A stretch of DNA of 64,000 nucleotides from Anaerolineales bacterium UBA5195. GTDB taxonomy: Bacteria > Chloroflexota > Anaerolineae > Anaerolineales > Villigracilaceae. The DNA is taken from contig DHVZ01000011.1 in assembly GCA_002412925.1 (NCBI GenBank), forward strand, positions 163,228 through 227,227. The letters are read 5' to 3'. Positions 15,933-24,459 of the stretch are shown here, piece by piece. How positions within the stretch are numbered: the stretch's first letter is position 1; every line of letters starts with the position of its first letter. The notes under the pieces were generated by a model, which had not been told where the DNA came from, did not search any database, and was given only the letters and a program-made list of their open reading frames with translations. The position numbers and the translations under genes were made by a program.

Positions 15933-18701
15933 TTAAATCAATTCTACTTTAACCGCACAAACTTTGTATCCTGGGATTTTGGAGGTTGGATCAAGGGCAG
16001 CGATCGTCAGCTCGTTGGCTGAGGCTTCAGGGAAGTGGAAGTTGGCATAGACCATGCCGGGCGGGACGCGGTCCGTCACCCAGGCTTCTGATTCGATCAC
16101 GCCGCGCCGTGAGGTGATTCGCAGGGTCTTCTTGCCATTCACGCCCAGCTTGGCGGCGTCATCGGGGTTGATTTCCACTAGCGGTTTGCCATAAACTTCC
16201 ATCAGGCCCTTCGCGCGGCGGGTCATTTCGCCGCCATGCCAGTGGTAGATGACACGCCCGGTGTTCAGGATGAAGGGATACTCATTATCCGGCATTTCCG
16301 GCGGCGGAACAAAGTCAATCGGCATAAATTTGCCCTTGCCGCGCGAGAAGGCTTTGGTGTGCAGGATTGGCGTGCCGGGGTGGTCTGCTGTGGGGACGGG
16401 CCATTGCAAGCGCTCGCCGTTATCCAGGCGGGCATGGGTAATCCCGGCATAGCTGGGGGTCACCTTGCTGACTTCGGCCATGATTTCTTCACTCGAAGCG
16501 TAGTCCCAACCCTTGAGCGGGGCTTCAGCCAGCAGCTCGCGGCCACCCAATGCCAGGATGCGCTTGGCGAGATCGGCGGTAATTGACCAATCATCGCGGG
16601 CTTCGCCGACGGGCTCAATCGCCTTATGCACCATCTGCACGCGTCGTTCGGTGTTGCTGAAGGTGCCGGTCTTTTCGGCAAAGGTCACGCCGGGCAGCAG
16701 GATGTCGGCATAAGCGGCGGTTTCGGTTGGGAAGATTTCCTGCAAAACGAAGAATTCCAATTCTTCGAGGCAGTGGCGGATGTGGGCAGTATCCGGGTCA
16801 GACATGATCGGGTTTTCGCCGAGAATATACAGGGCCTTGATCTTGCCTTCAGGGATGCCGGGCATCATCTCGGTCACGGTCAGGCCAATCTTGGCCGGGG
16901 CAGCCGCGCCCCAGGCGGTCTCGAATTTTTTGATGACTTCTTCGTTGATCACGGGCTGGTAGCCGGGGTAGACGTTGGGCAGGCCGCCCATATCGCAGGC
17001 GCCCTGAACGTTGTTCTGCCCGCGCAGGGGGTTGACGCCGCCGCCGGGTTTGCCCATGTTGCCGAGCAGCATTTGCAGGTTGGCCAGGTCCATCACGTTG
17101 CGCACGCCAACAATGTGCTGGGTGATGCCCATTGCCCAAATGACCGCCATCGGACGGTTTTCATTCATCATTTGGGCCGCCTGGCGCAGTTCTGCCACCG
17201 AAATGCCGGTGATTTCACTGACTTTTTCAGGCGGGTACTGCATCACCGTCGCTTTGAATTCATCGAAGTTCTCACAGCGTTCGTCGATGAAGGCCTTGTC
17301 TTCCCAGCCGTTTTCAAGGATCAGGTACATCAGGCCGTTGATCAAGGCAATATCAGTGCCCGATTTCTGCTGCAGATGTTGGGTGGCGAATTCGGTAATA
17401 TCGATCCGGCGCGGGTCAGCCACGATCATTTTTGCGCCGCGCTGGGCAACGGCCTGGCGCAGCATTGCGCCGAAGACCGGGTGTTGTTCAGTGGTGTTCG
17501 AACCAATGATCAAGAACAATTGTGAATGTTCAGCGACATCGTCCATTGAGTTGGACATCGCGCCCGAGCCATAGGAAGTGGCCAGACCGGCCACGGTGCT
17601 GGAGTGTCAGAGACGGGCGCAGTGGTCGATGTTATTCGTTCCCAAGACCTGCCGCGTGAATTTATTCATTAAGTAGTTTTCTTCGTTGGTGCATTTGGCC
17701 GAAGTCAGCACACCCAGGCTGTCTGCGCCGAATTGGGTGCGGGCGGCGTGCATTTTCTTGGCGGCCAGATCGAGGGCGGTGTCCCAGTCGGTTTCGACCC
17801 ATTCCCAGCCCGCATCGTGGTGCGACTTTTTCCCGCCTTCGAGCAGGTAGCGGCGCACGCGCGGTTTGGTCAGCCGCTCGGGGTGCTGGACGAAGTCGTA
17901 GCCATAGCGGCCCTTGACGCACAGGTGGTTGCCATTGACCGGGGCTTTGGTGGTGGATGTGACGCGGACGATTTTTCCGTCTCTCACGTTGAGTTCAAAT
18001 TGACACCCGACGCCGCAGAAAGTGCAGGTGGTCATCACTTTCTTGACGTGATACCTGCGCCCCAGTCCATGCGACATCTTGTCGGAAAGCGCGCCGGTGG
18101 GGCAGTACGCCACGCACGCGCCGCAGGATTCGCAGCGGGCTTCGAGCATGGTCGTGTTGGCCCCGGGCACCGGGTGGGTCTCGAACCCGCGCTCGGCCAT
18201 CGTCCAGACGAAGCGTCCCTGAATTTCGGCGCAGGCCCGCACGCAGCGCGTGCATTGAATACACTTGCTCAAATCCACCCGGATGAAGGGGTTGGGATCG
18301 CTATCGGCCTTGTAAATCGTCCCTTTGTGACCCCACTCCGGCACTTGCGCCTGATATTCGTAGGCCAGTTCCTGCAATTCACAGTCGCCGTCCAGGTCGC
18401 AGGTGATGCACTCGCGCGAATGGTTGGCAAGAATCAGTTCCAGAATGGTTTTCCGCGATTTGATGATGGCGGGGCTGTGGGTCTCCACTTCCATTCCCTC
18501 GCTGACGGGCAGCGTGCAGGAGGCCATCGGGGTCCGCCAACCTTTCACATCCACCACACACAGTCGGCAGCCGCCGGTCGGGTGCAAATCGGGATGGTTA
18601 CAGAGGGTTGGGATGGTCATACCGGCCTGTTCCGCCGCCTGCAAGACGGTCGTTCCTTCAGGCACCTGGACTTCTTGATTGTTGATTTTTAGATTGATCA
18701 T
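15933..18701 (-). CDS. fdhA: Selenocysteine-containing formate dehydrogenase alpha subunit with NuoG-like N-terminus
   Basis: This is one gene read through an in-frame UGA (17609-17607). The frame gives ..NNIDHCARL-U-HSSTVAGLATSYG.., matching the Sec-His site of FdhF enzymes, so Sec is residue 365 of 922. Domains: [2Fe-2S] ferredoxin (Cys34, 45, 48, 62), a NuoG-type His94/Cys98/Cys101/Cys107 cluster, two [4Fe-4S] motifs (CIQCTRCVRAC and CESCGACVAYC), the MopB [4Fe-4S] motif CTFCGVGC, then the Mo/W-bisPGD catalytic and C-terminal domains. It oxidises formate or reduces CO2 and exchanges electrons with NuoF/NuoE subunits. Start ATG 18701 has AAGGAGAA upstream; the longer ATG-less extension to 18797 overlaps the previous gene. 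A UGA-terminated pseudogene is unlikely because coding continues intact for 558 codons. Confidence 0.93.
17578..17609 (-). promoter_or_regulatory. UGA selenocysteine codon and bSECIS hairpin
   Basis: On the minus strand UGA (17609-17607) is followed, after 12 nt, by GTGGCC-GGTCT-GGCCAC (17594-17578): a perfect 6-bp stem with loop GGUCU. The loop starts 18 nt after UGA. The GGUCU loop and this distance are what the SelB-binding SECIS of E. coli fdhF shows, so UGA is expected to be decoded as selenocysteine. Confidence 0.9.
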
Positions 18702-18745
18702 GAGTTCTCCTTCTTGATTTGCATTCTGGGCAGCCTGGCATGGCC

Positions 18746-20386
18746 CTAAGCGGGAGTTTCTTCGGGCGCTATCATCGAGCAGATGCCGGTTGGACAAATG
18801 CCCTGCTGGATATGTGCTTCCACTTCAGCGCGGAAATACTTGAGCATGTTTCGCGTCGGCGTCCCGGCTGTTTGCCCCAGACCGCAGTTGGAAACCCGTT
18901 CCATTTCTTGGATCAGGTCGAGTATTTTCTCAAGTTCTTCCAGGTTGCCCTGCCCCAGTGTAATGCGTTCAATACTCTCGTATATGTGTTGTGTGCCAAT
19001 CCGACAGGGAGTGCATTTTCCACAGGATTCGAATTTAAAAAACTTCGCCAGCGCGTAGACTAAATCCACCACGCAGGTTTTTTCATCGCAGATCAGCAAG
19101 GCGCCTGAGCCAAGCGAAACCCCGGCTGTGCGAAAGGATTCGAAGTCCATTGGTGTATCTTGCAGGCTGGCCGGGATGATCGAGCCGCTCGAGCCGCCGG
19201 TCTGCGCCAGTTTGAAGGTTGCGCCGTTTTTCATGCCCTGGCCGTAGATGCTGATGATTTCACGCAGGGTGATGCCCATCGGTACTTCGATCAGGCCCCT
19301 GAAGTTGACATTGCCCATGATGGTATAAGTCTTTGTGCCTGGGCTGGAGGGTGTCCCAATGGCGCGATACCAGGCGCTGCCGTTCAGGATAATTGGCGGC
19401 ACGTTGGCCAGGGTCTCGACATTGTTGACCAGGGTGGGTTTGCCCCACAGGCCGTGGGTGGTTGGGTAGGGCGGGCGGGCGCGGGGTTCGCCGCGTTTGC
19501 CCTCGATCGATTCGAGCAGGGCCGTTTCTTCGCCGCAAACATAAGCCCCTGCGCCGCTGTGAACATGCAGTTTGAAGTTAAACCCCGATTCGAGGATGTT
19601 ATTTCCCAGCAAGCCAAATTCCTCGGCCTGCTGAATCGCCTTTTCCAGGCGGCGCTGTACCAGCTTATACTCGCCGCGCACATAGATGAAGCCTTCGTCC
19701 GCGCCGACGGCATACGCCGCAATCATCATCGCTTCGAGGATGCTGTGCGGATCGCCTTCCATGATGACGCGATCCTTGAACGTGCCCGGTTCGCTTTCAT
19801 CTGCATTGCAGACGACATATCTTTTCTCTGATTTGGTTCCAGAAACGAAGCGCCATTTGCGTCCGGTCGGGAAGCCCGCGCCGCCGCGTCCCTGTAGGCC
19901 GGAAGCTTCCAGTTCCTCAATCACTTGCATCGGGGTCAGGGCCAGGGCTTTGGCCAGCGCCTGGTAGCCTTCATCAGCGATGTAATCTTCGATATTTTCG
20001 GGGTCGATCCGTCCGGCGCGGCGGGTGACAATCCGCTGTTCCATTGGCATGGTGCCTTTGCGGGCCTTTAACCAGCCGATTCTCCCCGAAAGTTCCTTGA
20101 CCGGGGCGAGCAGGTCTTCAACCACACGGCCTTTGTAGAGATGTTCTTCGACGATGCGCTTGACATCTTCGACCGTGACCGGGCCATAAGCGCTGGCTTC
20201 AGGATAAATAATCACCAGCGGCAGGGCGTCTTCCCGCCCACTGTTGGTGAACTGCGAGAGCGCAATTTCATCACTCAGGCCATAGGCTTCCAGTTCTGCC
20301 TGGAAGCGGCTGTAAATCTCGGCTGCGCCTTTGCGCATGCTTTTGGGATCGTTGGAAACCAGAACCATTGAACGGTTAAATTTCAT
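18746..20386 (-). CDS. NuoF-like NADH-binding flavoprotein subunit (second copy, no C-terminal ferredoxin)
   Basis: A 546-residue NuoF/HydB-like protein. Residues 1-95 resemble a thioredoxin-like [2Fe-2S] domain that has lost its cysteines. The FMN/NADH domain follows (SGLQGRGGAGFPTGRKW, CNADESEPGTFKDR, GAGAYVCGEETALLESIEGK), then the SLBB domain and the [4Fe-4S] motif ESCGKCTPCR...NCGLGQ. The copy ends there, lacking the 2x[4Fe-4S] tail found in the NuoF at 20954-22738. Start ATG 20386 is 10 nt after the upstream NuoE stop and has GAGAGG; a longer frame to 20464 overlaps that gene. Together with FdhA and NuoE it should carry electrons between formate and NAD(H). Confidence 0.9.
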   Translation of the reverse strand: MKFNRSMVLVSNDPKSMRKGAAEIYSRFQAELEAYGLSDEIALSQFTNSGREDALPLVIIYPEASAYGPVTVEDVKRIVEEHLYKGRVVEDLLAPVKELSGRIGWLKARKGTMPMEQRIVTRRAGRIDPENIEDYIADEGYQALAKALALTPMQVIEELEASGLQGRGGAGFPTGRKWRFVSGTKSEKRYVVCNADESEPGTFKDRVIMEGDPHSILEAMMIAAYAVGADEGFIYVRGEYKLVQRRLEKAIQQAEEFGLLGNNILESGFNFKLHVHSGAGAYVCGEETALLESIEGKRGEPRARPPYPTTHGLWGKPTLVNNVETLANVPPIILNGSAWYRAIGTPSSPGTKTYTIMGNVNFRGLIEVPMGITLREIISIYGQGMKNGATFKLAQTGGSSGSIIPASLQDTPMDFESFRTAGVSLGSGALLICDEKTCVVDLVYALAKFFKFESCGKCTPCRIGTQHIYESIERITLGQGNLEELEKILDLIQEMERVSNCGLGQTAGTPTRNMLKYFRAEVEAHIQQGICPTGICSMIAPEETPA

Positions 20387-20396
20387 CGCAGGCCTC

Positions 20397-20894
20397 TCAT
20401 TCGTATTTGGCAAAAATATCTGCCAGATGTTCCGGCTCGACATTGCCATACAGGTCGTCGTCAACGAGCATCACCGGGCCGACGCCGCAGACACCCAGGC
20501 AGCTGACCGTTTTCAGCGTAAAACGCCCCTCTGGGTCGGTTTCGCCTGCTTTGAGTTTTAGGGTTTGCTGCACAGACCTCCATAGTTCCCGGCCGCCCTG
20601 CACATGGCAGGGGGCAGATTCACAAAACTGAACCATATGCCGCCCGGTTTTTTCAGTTGAAAGCATGTCATAAAATGAAGCCAATCCGTACAACTGGCTT
20701 TCCGAAACCAGGATCTGGTCTTCAGGCTGGTGCAGTTTTGAGCGTACCAACCGAATTGCTTCGCCAGGAACATGGCCGAAATTTTGGTTGATTTCCAGCA
20801 AGATTGGGATGAAAACATCGGCATGGGCGCCATGTTTCTCCACGGCGGCTTCCACGATTGCAACCAAATCTTTCTCTTTTGCAATTTTTAACAC
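20397..20894 (-). CDS. NuoE-like [2Fe-2S] thioredoxin-fold subunit (second copy)
   Basis: A 165-residue NuoE/24-kDa family protein: an N-terminal helical bundle (FIPILLEINQNFGHVPGEAI, SQLYGLASFYDM) and a C-terminal thioredoxin-like [2Fe-2S] domain with the intact ligand pattern FCESAPC and SCLGVCG. It relays electrons next to the NuoF flavin. It is sandwiched between two NuoF genes on the same strand (59 nt and 10 nt spacing) and is likely partner of the NuoF immediately downstream. Confidence 0.9.
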   Translation of the reverse strand: MLKIAKEKDLVAIVEAAVEKHGAHADVFIPILLEINQNFGHVPGEAIRLVRSKLHQPEDQILVSESQLYGLASFYDMLSTEKTGRHMVQFCESAPCHVQGGRELWRSVQQTLKLKAGETDPEGRFTLKTVSCLGVCGVGPVMLVDDDLYGNVEPEHLADIFAKYE

Positions 20895-20953
20895 GAAGTG
20901 CCTCCTGAGACTTTAATCGCCCATCCCTATTGCGGGAGTGGGTTGGATCAGAA

Positions 20954-22738
20954 CTAGCTCAAAACATCAATTGCATCGAAGTTACAGACCTGGACACAGA
21001 TGCCGCAGCGAATGCACTTTTTGTTGTCGATAACGTGCAACTGCCGCCTTTCGCCGGTGATGGCCTCCACCGGGCAGTTGCGCGAGCAGACGGTGCAGCC
21101 GGTGCAGGATTCCTGGATTTCGAAGCGGATCAGGGCCTTGCAAACGCGGGCCGGGCAGCGTTTCTCAAAGATATGCGCTTCATACTCGGATTTAAAATGC
21201 CGCAGCATACTGATGACCGGGTTGGGTGCGCCCTGACCTAGGCCGCAGAGCGAATTTTTGCTGATCTCGGCGCACAGGTCATCTAGCTCAGCCAAATCGC
21301 CTGGCTTGCCCTTGCCGGCGCAGATTTTTTCATGGATTTCGAGCAGGCGTTTGGTGCCCACCCGGCAGGGTGTGCATTTGCCGCAGGATTCATCTTGCGT
21401 AAACTCCATGAAGAAACGCGCCATATCGACCATGCAGGTTTCGTCATCCATGATGATCAGGCCGCCGGAACCCATCATCGAGCCAGCCGCAGTGAGGGCT
21501 TCATAGTCAACAGGCAGATCGAGATGTTCCTCGACGAGGCAGCCGCCCATCGGGCCGCCGGTCTGGATGGCCTTGAACTTCTTGCCATCCTTGATCCCGC
21601 CGCCCACATCGAAGATGACTTCACGCAGGGTGATGCCAAAGGGTACTTCGATCAGGCCGGGTTTGACCACGTCACCGGCGATGGCAAAAGTCTTCGTCCC
21701 TTTGCTCTTTTCGGTGCCCATACTGGCATACCAGTCAGCGCCCTTGAGAATGATTTGTGGGACGACCGCGTAAGTCTCAACGTTGTTGTTGTTGGTCGGC
21801 TTGCCCCAGACACCCTTCACTGCCGGGAACGGCGGGCGGGGGCGGGGTTCTCCGCGCCGGCCTTCGATCGAGGCGATCAGCGCCGTCTCTTCACCGCAGA
21901 CGAACGCGCCGGCGCCCATGCGCACTTCAAGATCGAAGGAGAAACCGGTTCTGAAGATATCTTTCCCCAGGAAACCGAATTCATGCGCTTGCGCAATCGC
22001 GATTTTGAGATTTTGCACCGCAATCGGATATTCTGCCCGGCAATAGATGTAACCCATGCTTGCGCCGATGGCGTAAGCAGCAATAATCATGCCTTCCACC
22101 ACCGAATGCGGATCGCTTTCCAACACGCGGCGGTTCATAAATGCGCCGGGATCGCCTTCATCGGCGTTGCAGATCAGGTATTTGGGGTTATCCGGCACCT
22201 GGCGGCAGAGCTGCCACTTGCGCGCTGTCGGGAAACCCGCGCCGCCGCGCCCGCGCAGGCCCGAGCGCATCACCTCGTCGATCACCTGCTCTGGCGTTAG
22301 CTCTGAAATGACTCTGCCCAGCGCCTGATAGCCGTCTTCGGCGATATAGTCTTCGATGTTGTGTGGGTCGATCTTGCCGCAGTTACGCAAGACCACGCGC
22401 ACTTCCTTAGGTTTTGGCGCGCCAAGTTCCTCATCGGTGATTGCTTTTTCCTGCGCGCGAAATTTCTCAACCACGCGGCCTTTCAGGAAGTGTTCTTCGA
22501 CCAGGAAGGGGATGTCATCGACGCTCAAGTTTGCGTAGTGGATATTTTCCGGGTAGACGACCAGGTCCGGGCCAAGCCGATAGGGGTCGCCAATCCGCGA
22601 GGTTTCCAACACTTCCACTTCATCAATCAGGCCCTGGACGGTCAATTCGTCATTCAGGGCGTCAATCACTTCATGAGCACCTTTGGCAAGGCACTCCGGG
22701 TCAACCGAGACCAGTACATGTGAACGATAAAAAGCCAT
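20954..22738 (-). CDS. NuoF/HydB-like NADH-binding flavoprotein subunit with C-terminal ferredoxin
   Basis: A 594-residue protein with a degenerate thioredoxin-like N-terminal domain (about 1-95; only one cysteine, in DPECLAKGAH). The FMN/NADH-binding domain has SGLRGRGGAGFPTARKW and CNADEGDPGAFMNR, followed by SLBB and the [4Fe-4S] motif SCGKCTPCR..LCGLGQ. A C-terminal 2x[4Fe-4S] ferredoxin carries CTGCTVCSRNCP and CIRCGICVQVC. This is the layout of the NADH-oxidising subunit of bifurcating hydrogenases (HydB) and NADH-dependent formate dehydrogenases. No H-cluster hydrogenase subunit is encoded nearby; FdhA takes that place. An intergenic palindromic repeat lies just upstream. Confidence 0.92.
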   Translation of the reverse strand: MAFYRSHVLVSVDPECLAKGAHEVIDALNDELTVQGLIDEVEVLETSRIGDPYRLGPDLVVYPENIHYANLSVDDIPFLVEEHFLKGRVVEKFRAQEKAITDEELGAPKPKEVRVVLRNCGKIDPHNIEDYIAEDGYQALGRVISELTPEQVIDEVMRSGLRGRGGAGFPTARKWQLCRQVPDNPKYLICNADEGDPGAFMNRRVLESDPHSVVEGMIIAAYAIGASMGYIYCRAEYPIAVQNLKIAIAQAHEFGFLGKDIFRTGFSFDLEVRMGAGAFVCGEETALIASIEGRRGEPRPRPPFPAVKGVWGKPTNNNNVETYAVVPQIILKGADWYASMGTEKSKGTKTFAIAGDVVKPGLIEVPFGITLREVIFDVGGGIKDGKKFKAIQTGGPMGGCLVEEHLDLPVDYEALTAAGSMMGSGGLIIMDDETCMVDMARFFMEFTQDESCGKCTPCRVGTKRLLEIHEKICAGKGKPGDLAELDDLCAEISKNSLCGLGQGAPNPVISMLRHFKSEYEAHIFEKRCPARVCKALIRFEIQESCTGCTVCSRNCPVEAITGERRQLHVIDNKKCIRCGICVQVCNFDAIDVLS

Positions 22739-22756
22739 ATTAGTTACCTTTTCATA

Positions 22757-22873
22757 TTGTCATTGCGAGTGAGCGTTCTCCAGCGAGCGAAGCAATCCCC
22801 AAAATAAAAAGGGAATCACATCTCGATCGGAGATTGCTTCACCGCCTGAAAACCGGCGGTTCGCAACGATACT
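22757..22873. repeat. Palindromic repeat of the CATTGCGAG...CTCGCAATG type
   Basis: It begins GTCATTGCGAGTGAGCGTTC, contains CGAGCGAAGCAATCCCC on one arm and GGAGATTGCTTC on the other, and ends TCGCAACGA. The arms are imperfectly complementary. A related copy lies at 39754-39902. It sits inside the operon, between the cysteine-less ferredoxin-like gene and NuoF. Confidence 0.75.
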
Positions 22874-22882
22874 TCTTCAGTA

Positions 22883-23251
22883 TTACGCCGGAACAACGTG
22901 GTCGCTGACGACCTTGCCGCCCAGCACATGCTGTTCCATAATTTGCCGCATGACAAAAGGCGTCACTTTGGCATATGTCACCGGGGCGCTCTCGCCAACG
23001 AAGACCTGCACGAGCGGTTCAAGAGAATCCAGCCCCATGTTGCCAGTCTGGCGGACGGTGATATTGGTCAGGTTTTTCTCTTCAATGAAGCTCAAAATTT
23101 CTTTCAAAGTTTCGCGCGCCCCGGCAGCGATGCCCGGCGTGCCCATTCCTACAACAATCTGGATGCTGCCCGGCGCTGATTTAATTTCACGCTTCTTCAG
23201 GGCCTCTTCACGGATTTTCTTCAGGTCTTCGAGTGATTTTACAGTTGGCAT
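22883..23251 (-). CDS. Thioredoxin-like [2Fe-2S] ferredoxin homologue lacking all cysteines
   Basis: A 122-residue protein clearly of the (2Fe-2S) ferredoxin/NuoE C-terminal type found in hydrogenase operons: VKSLEDLKKIREEALKKREI, then VGMGTPGIAAGARETL and TGNMGLDSLEPLVQV. In family members the positions of Pro in GTPGIAAG and of Asn and Asp in TGNMGLD are normally Cys; here no cysteine remains anywhere in the protein, so it cannot bind a cluster. The fold residues are kept, which suggests selection for a structural or regulatory role (inference). It is located between the GHKL protein and NuoF in the same operon. Confidence 0.85.
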   Translation of the reverse strand: MPTVKSLEDLKKIREEALKKREIKSAPGSIQIVVGMGTPGIAAGARETLKEILSFIEEKNLTNITVRQTGNMGLDSLEPLVQVFVGESAPVTYAKVTPFVMRQIMEQHVLGGKVVSDHVVPA

Positions 23252-23267
23252 ATTATTTTCCTTTACT

Positions 23268-23306
23268 CCCCTCTCTCTTTTGGGAGAGGGGCTGGGGGTG
23301 AGGGTT
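23268..23306. repeat. Short hairpin repeat CCCCTCTC/GAGAGGGG
   Basis: CCCCTCTC (23268-23275) pairs with GAGAGGGG (23284-23291), followed by CTGGGGGTGAGGGTTT. This ACCCTCACCCCCAGCCCCTCTC-like element is a commonly scattered genomic repeat. It fills the 59-nt gap between two operon genes and could attenuate transcription. Confidence 0.6.
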
Positions 23307-23310
23307 TATT

Positions 23311-23874
23311 TCAATTCAGTACTTTCTTGGTTTCAGCAATCCCTTCCTCGATCATCCCGCGCACAAACGCAAGTACTTCGGGGTGAGTCAGAGGGAGGTC
23401 TTCGAGAGTCTCTTTTATCAGTTGGTCATCAAGCTCAAAGATTTCTTCGGCTCCATTTTTGCGGGCCGTATAACGAAAGATCCAATGCACCTCTGGATGA
23501 CCAACCAGCAGCCCTAAAAAAGTGCTGGGCAAGTTCCCAAGCGGCATCCGATCGATGTGTGAATGCTGGAAGGACACCTCAACCCGTGTCCCTGCTCCCG
23601 GTTTCGACGAGATGCCCAGCCTGCCATTGCATTCTTCTGCGGCCCCTTTGAACAAGGGGATGCCGAGTCCCACCTTGCGGGTGGTGCGGCTGGTGTAGAA
23701 CGGGTCTGTCACCTTGCGGACAGTTTCTTCGTCCATCCCGCGACCATCATCCTGGATGCTGGCGGTGAGCAGGTCTGCTTTCAGGTCTTCGCAGACGGCA
23801 ATTTCCACTGTCTGCGCCCCGGCGGAGACGCTGTTTTCAGCCAGATCGAGCAGGTGCAGGGTAATTTCTCTCAT
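23311..23874 (-). CDS. GHKL-ATPase (histidine-kinase-type ATP-binding) protein
   Basis: A 187-residue protein with only the GHKL ATP-binding fold: N-box LLDLAENSVSAGA, G1-like DDGRGMDEE and G2 KVGLGIPLFKGAAEECNGRL. There is no phospho-acceptor His domain. About 65 C-terminal residues are extra and have no recognised motif. Such lone GHKL proteins are a regular accessory of HydABC-type hydrogenase operons in clostridia. They may act in regulation or assembly; the precise role is not established. It lies between NuoE and the cysteine-less ferredoxin-like gene. Confidence 0.85.
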   Translation of the reverse strand: MREITLHLLDLAENSVSAGAQTVEIAVCEDLKADLLTASIQDDGRGMDEETVRKVTDPFYTSRTTRKVGLGIPLFKGAAEECNGRLGISSKPGAGTRVEVSFQHSHIDRMPLGNLPSTFLGLLVGHPEVHWIFRYTARKNGAEEIFELDDQLIKETLEDLPLTHPEVLAFVRGMIEEGIAETKKVLN

Positions 23875-23909
23875 TTTTTGTCACCAGAAGTGCGGCGCAC
23901 CCTCGCCGA

Positions 23910-24416
23910 TTAACCTCCCAGCATTTTCTTGATCAGCGCCGGGAACTTATTCGGTTTGATGCGGCCAATGATTTCATCATCCACGGTGATGACCGGGGCC
24001 TGGGAGCAAGCACCCACGCAGCGGCAGATTTCCAGGGTCAGCTTCCCATCTGGCGTGGTCTTTCCAATTTCAGTACCGGTTAATTGCTTGGCTTTTTCGA
24101 TTAGTTGTGGCACGCCGCCTACGTAACAGGCCGTGCCCATACAGAATTTTATGGTGTGCTCGCCGCGCGGCTCGGTTGTGAAAAACGAATAAAAAGTGAC
24201 GACCCCATGTACTGCGCTGACCGGTACGCGCAGTTTCTTGGCGATATATTCCTGTATTGGCACAGAAACATAACCGACCTGGCTTTGGGTTTCATTCAAG
24301 ACGATCATCATCGCGCCAGGGCGCGCCTGGTTTTCAGCGATAATCTGGTCAATGATTGCGCGCTTGTTCTCGCACAATCCTTCTGTTTTGAGTGCAACAG
24401 GTTGGGTTTCTAGCAT
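23910..24416 (-). CDS. NuoE-like [2Fe-2S] subunit (first copy)
   Basis: A 168-residue NuoE/HydC-like protein: helical domain (VPIQEYIAKKLRVPVSAVHG, VVTFYSFFTTEPRG) and [2Fe-2S] domain with ligands KFCMGTACYVGG and CRCVGACSQAP, all four present. It is first gene of the block behind the Rex-controlled promoter at 24511-24460, with about 45 nt between operator and start codon. It is predicted to be partner of the NuoF at 20954-22738 in passing electrons from NADH. GGAGC precedes the start. Confidence 0.9.
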   Translation of the reverse strand: MLETQPVALKTEGLCENKRAIIDQIIAENQARPGAMMIVLNETQSQVGYVSVPIQEYIAKKLRVPVSAVHGVVTFYSFFTTEPRGEHTIKFCMGTACYVGGVPQLIEKAKQLTGTEIGKTTPDGKLTLEICRCVGACSQAPVITVDDEIIGRIKPNKFPALIKKMLGG

Positions 24417-24459
24417 TCAAAAGCTCCGTGTAGTTATTTATGCCTTGATAAGCATGAAT

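Noticed and set aside
16626..17525. Long open frame of 299 codons on the plus strand
   Set aside because: Lies entirely antisense to fdhA; an opposite-strand shadow of GC-rich codons with no ribosome site or family resemblance.
17594..17609. fdhA as two genes or a frameshifted pseudogene
   Set aside because: The reading frame is the same on both sides of the UGA, protein similarity continues through it, and a bSECIS hairpin follows at the correct distance.
18746..24416. [FeFe]-hydrogenase (HydA) in the NuoE/NuoF cluster
   Set aside because: No H-cluster motifs (TSCCPxW, MPCxxKxxE, ExMxCxxGCxxGG) occur in any frame of the block.
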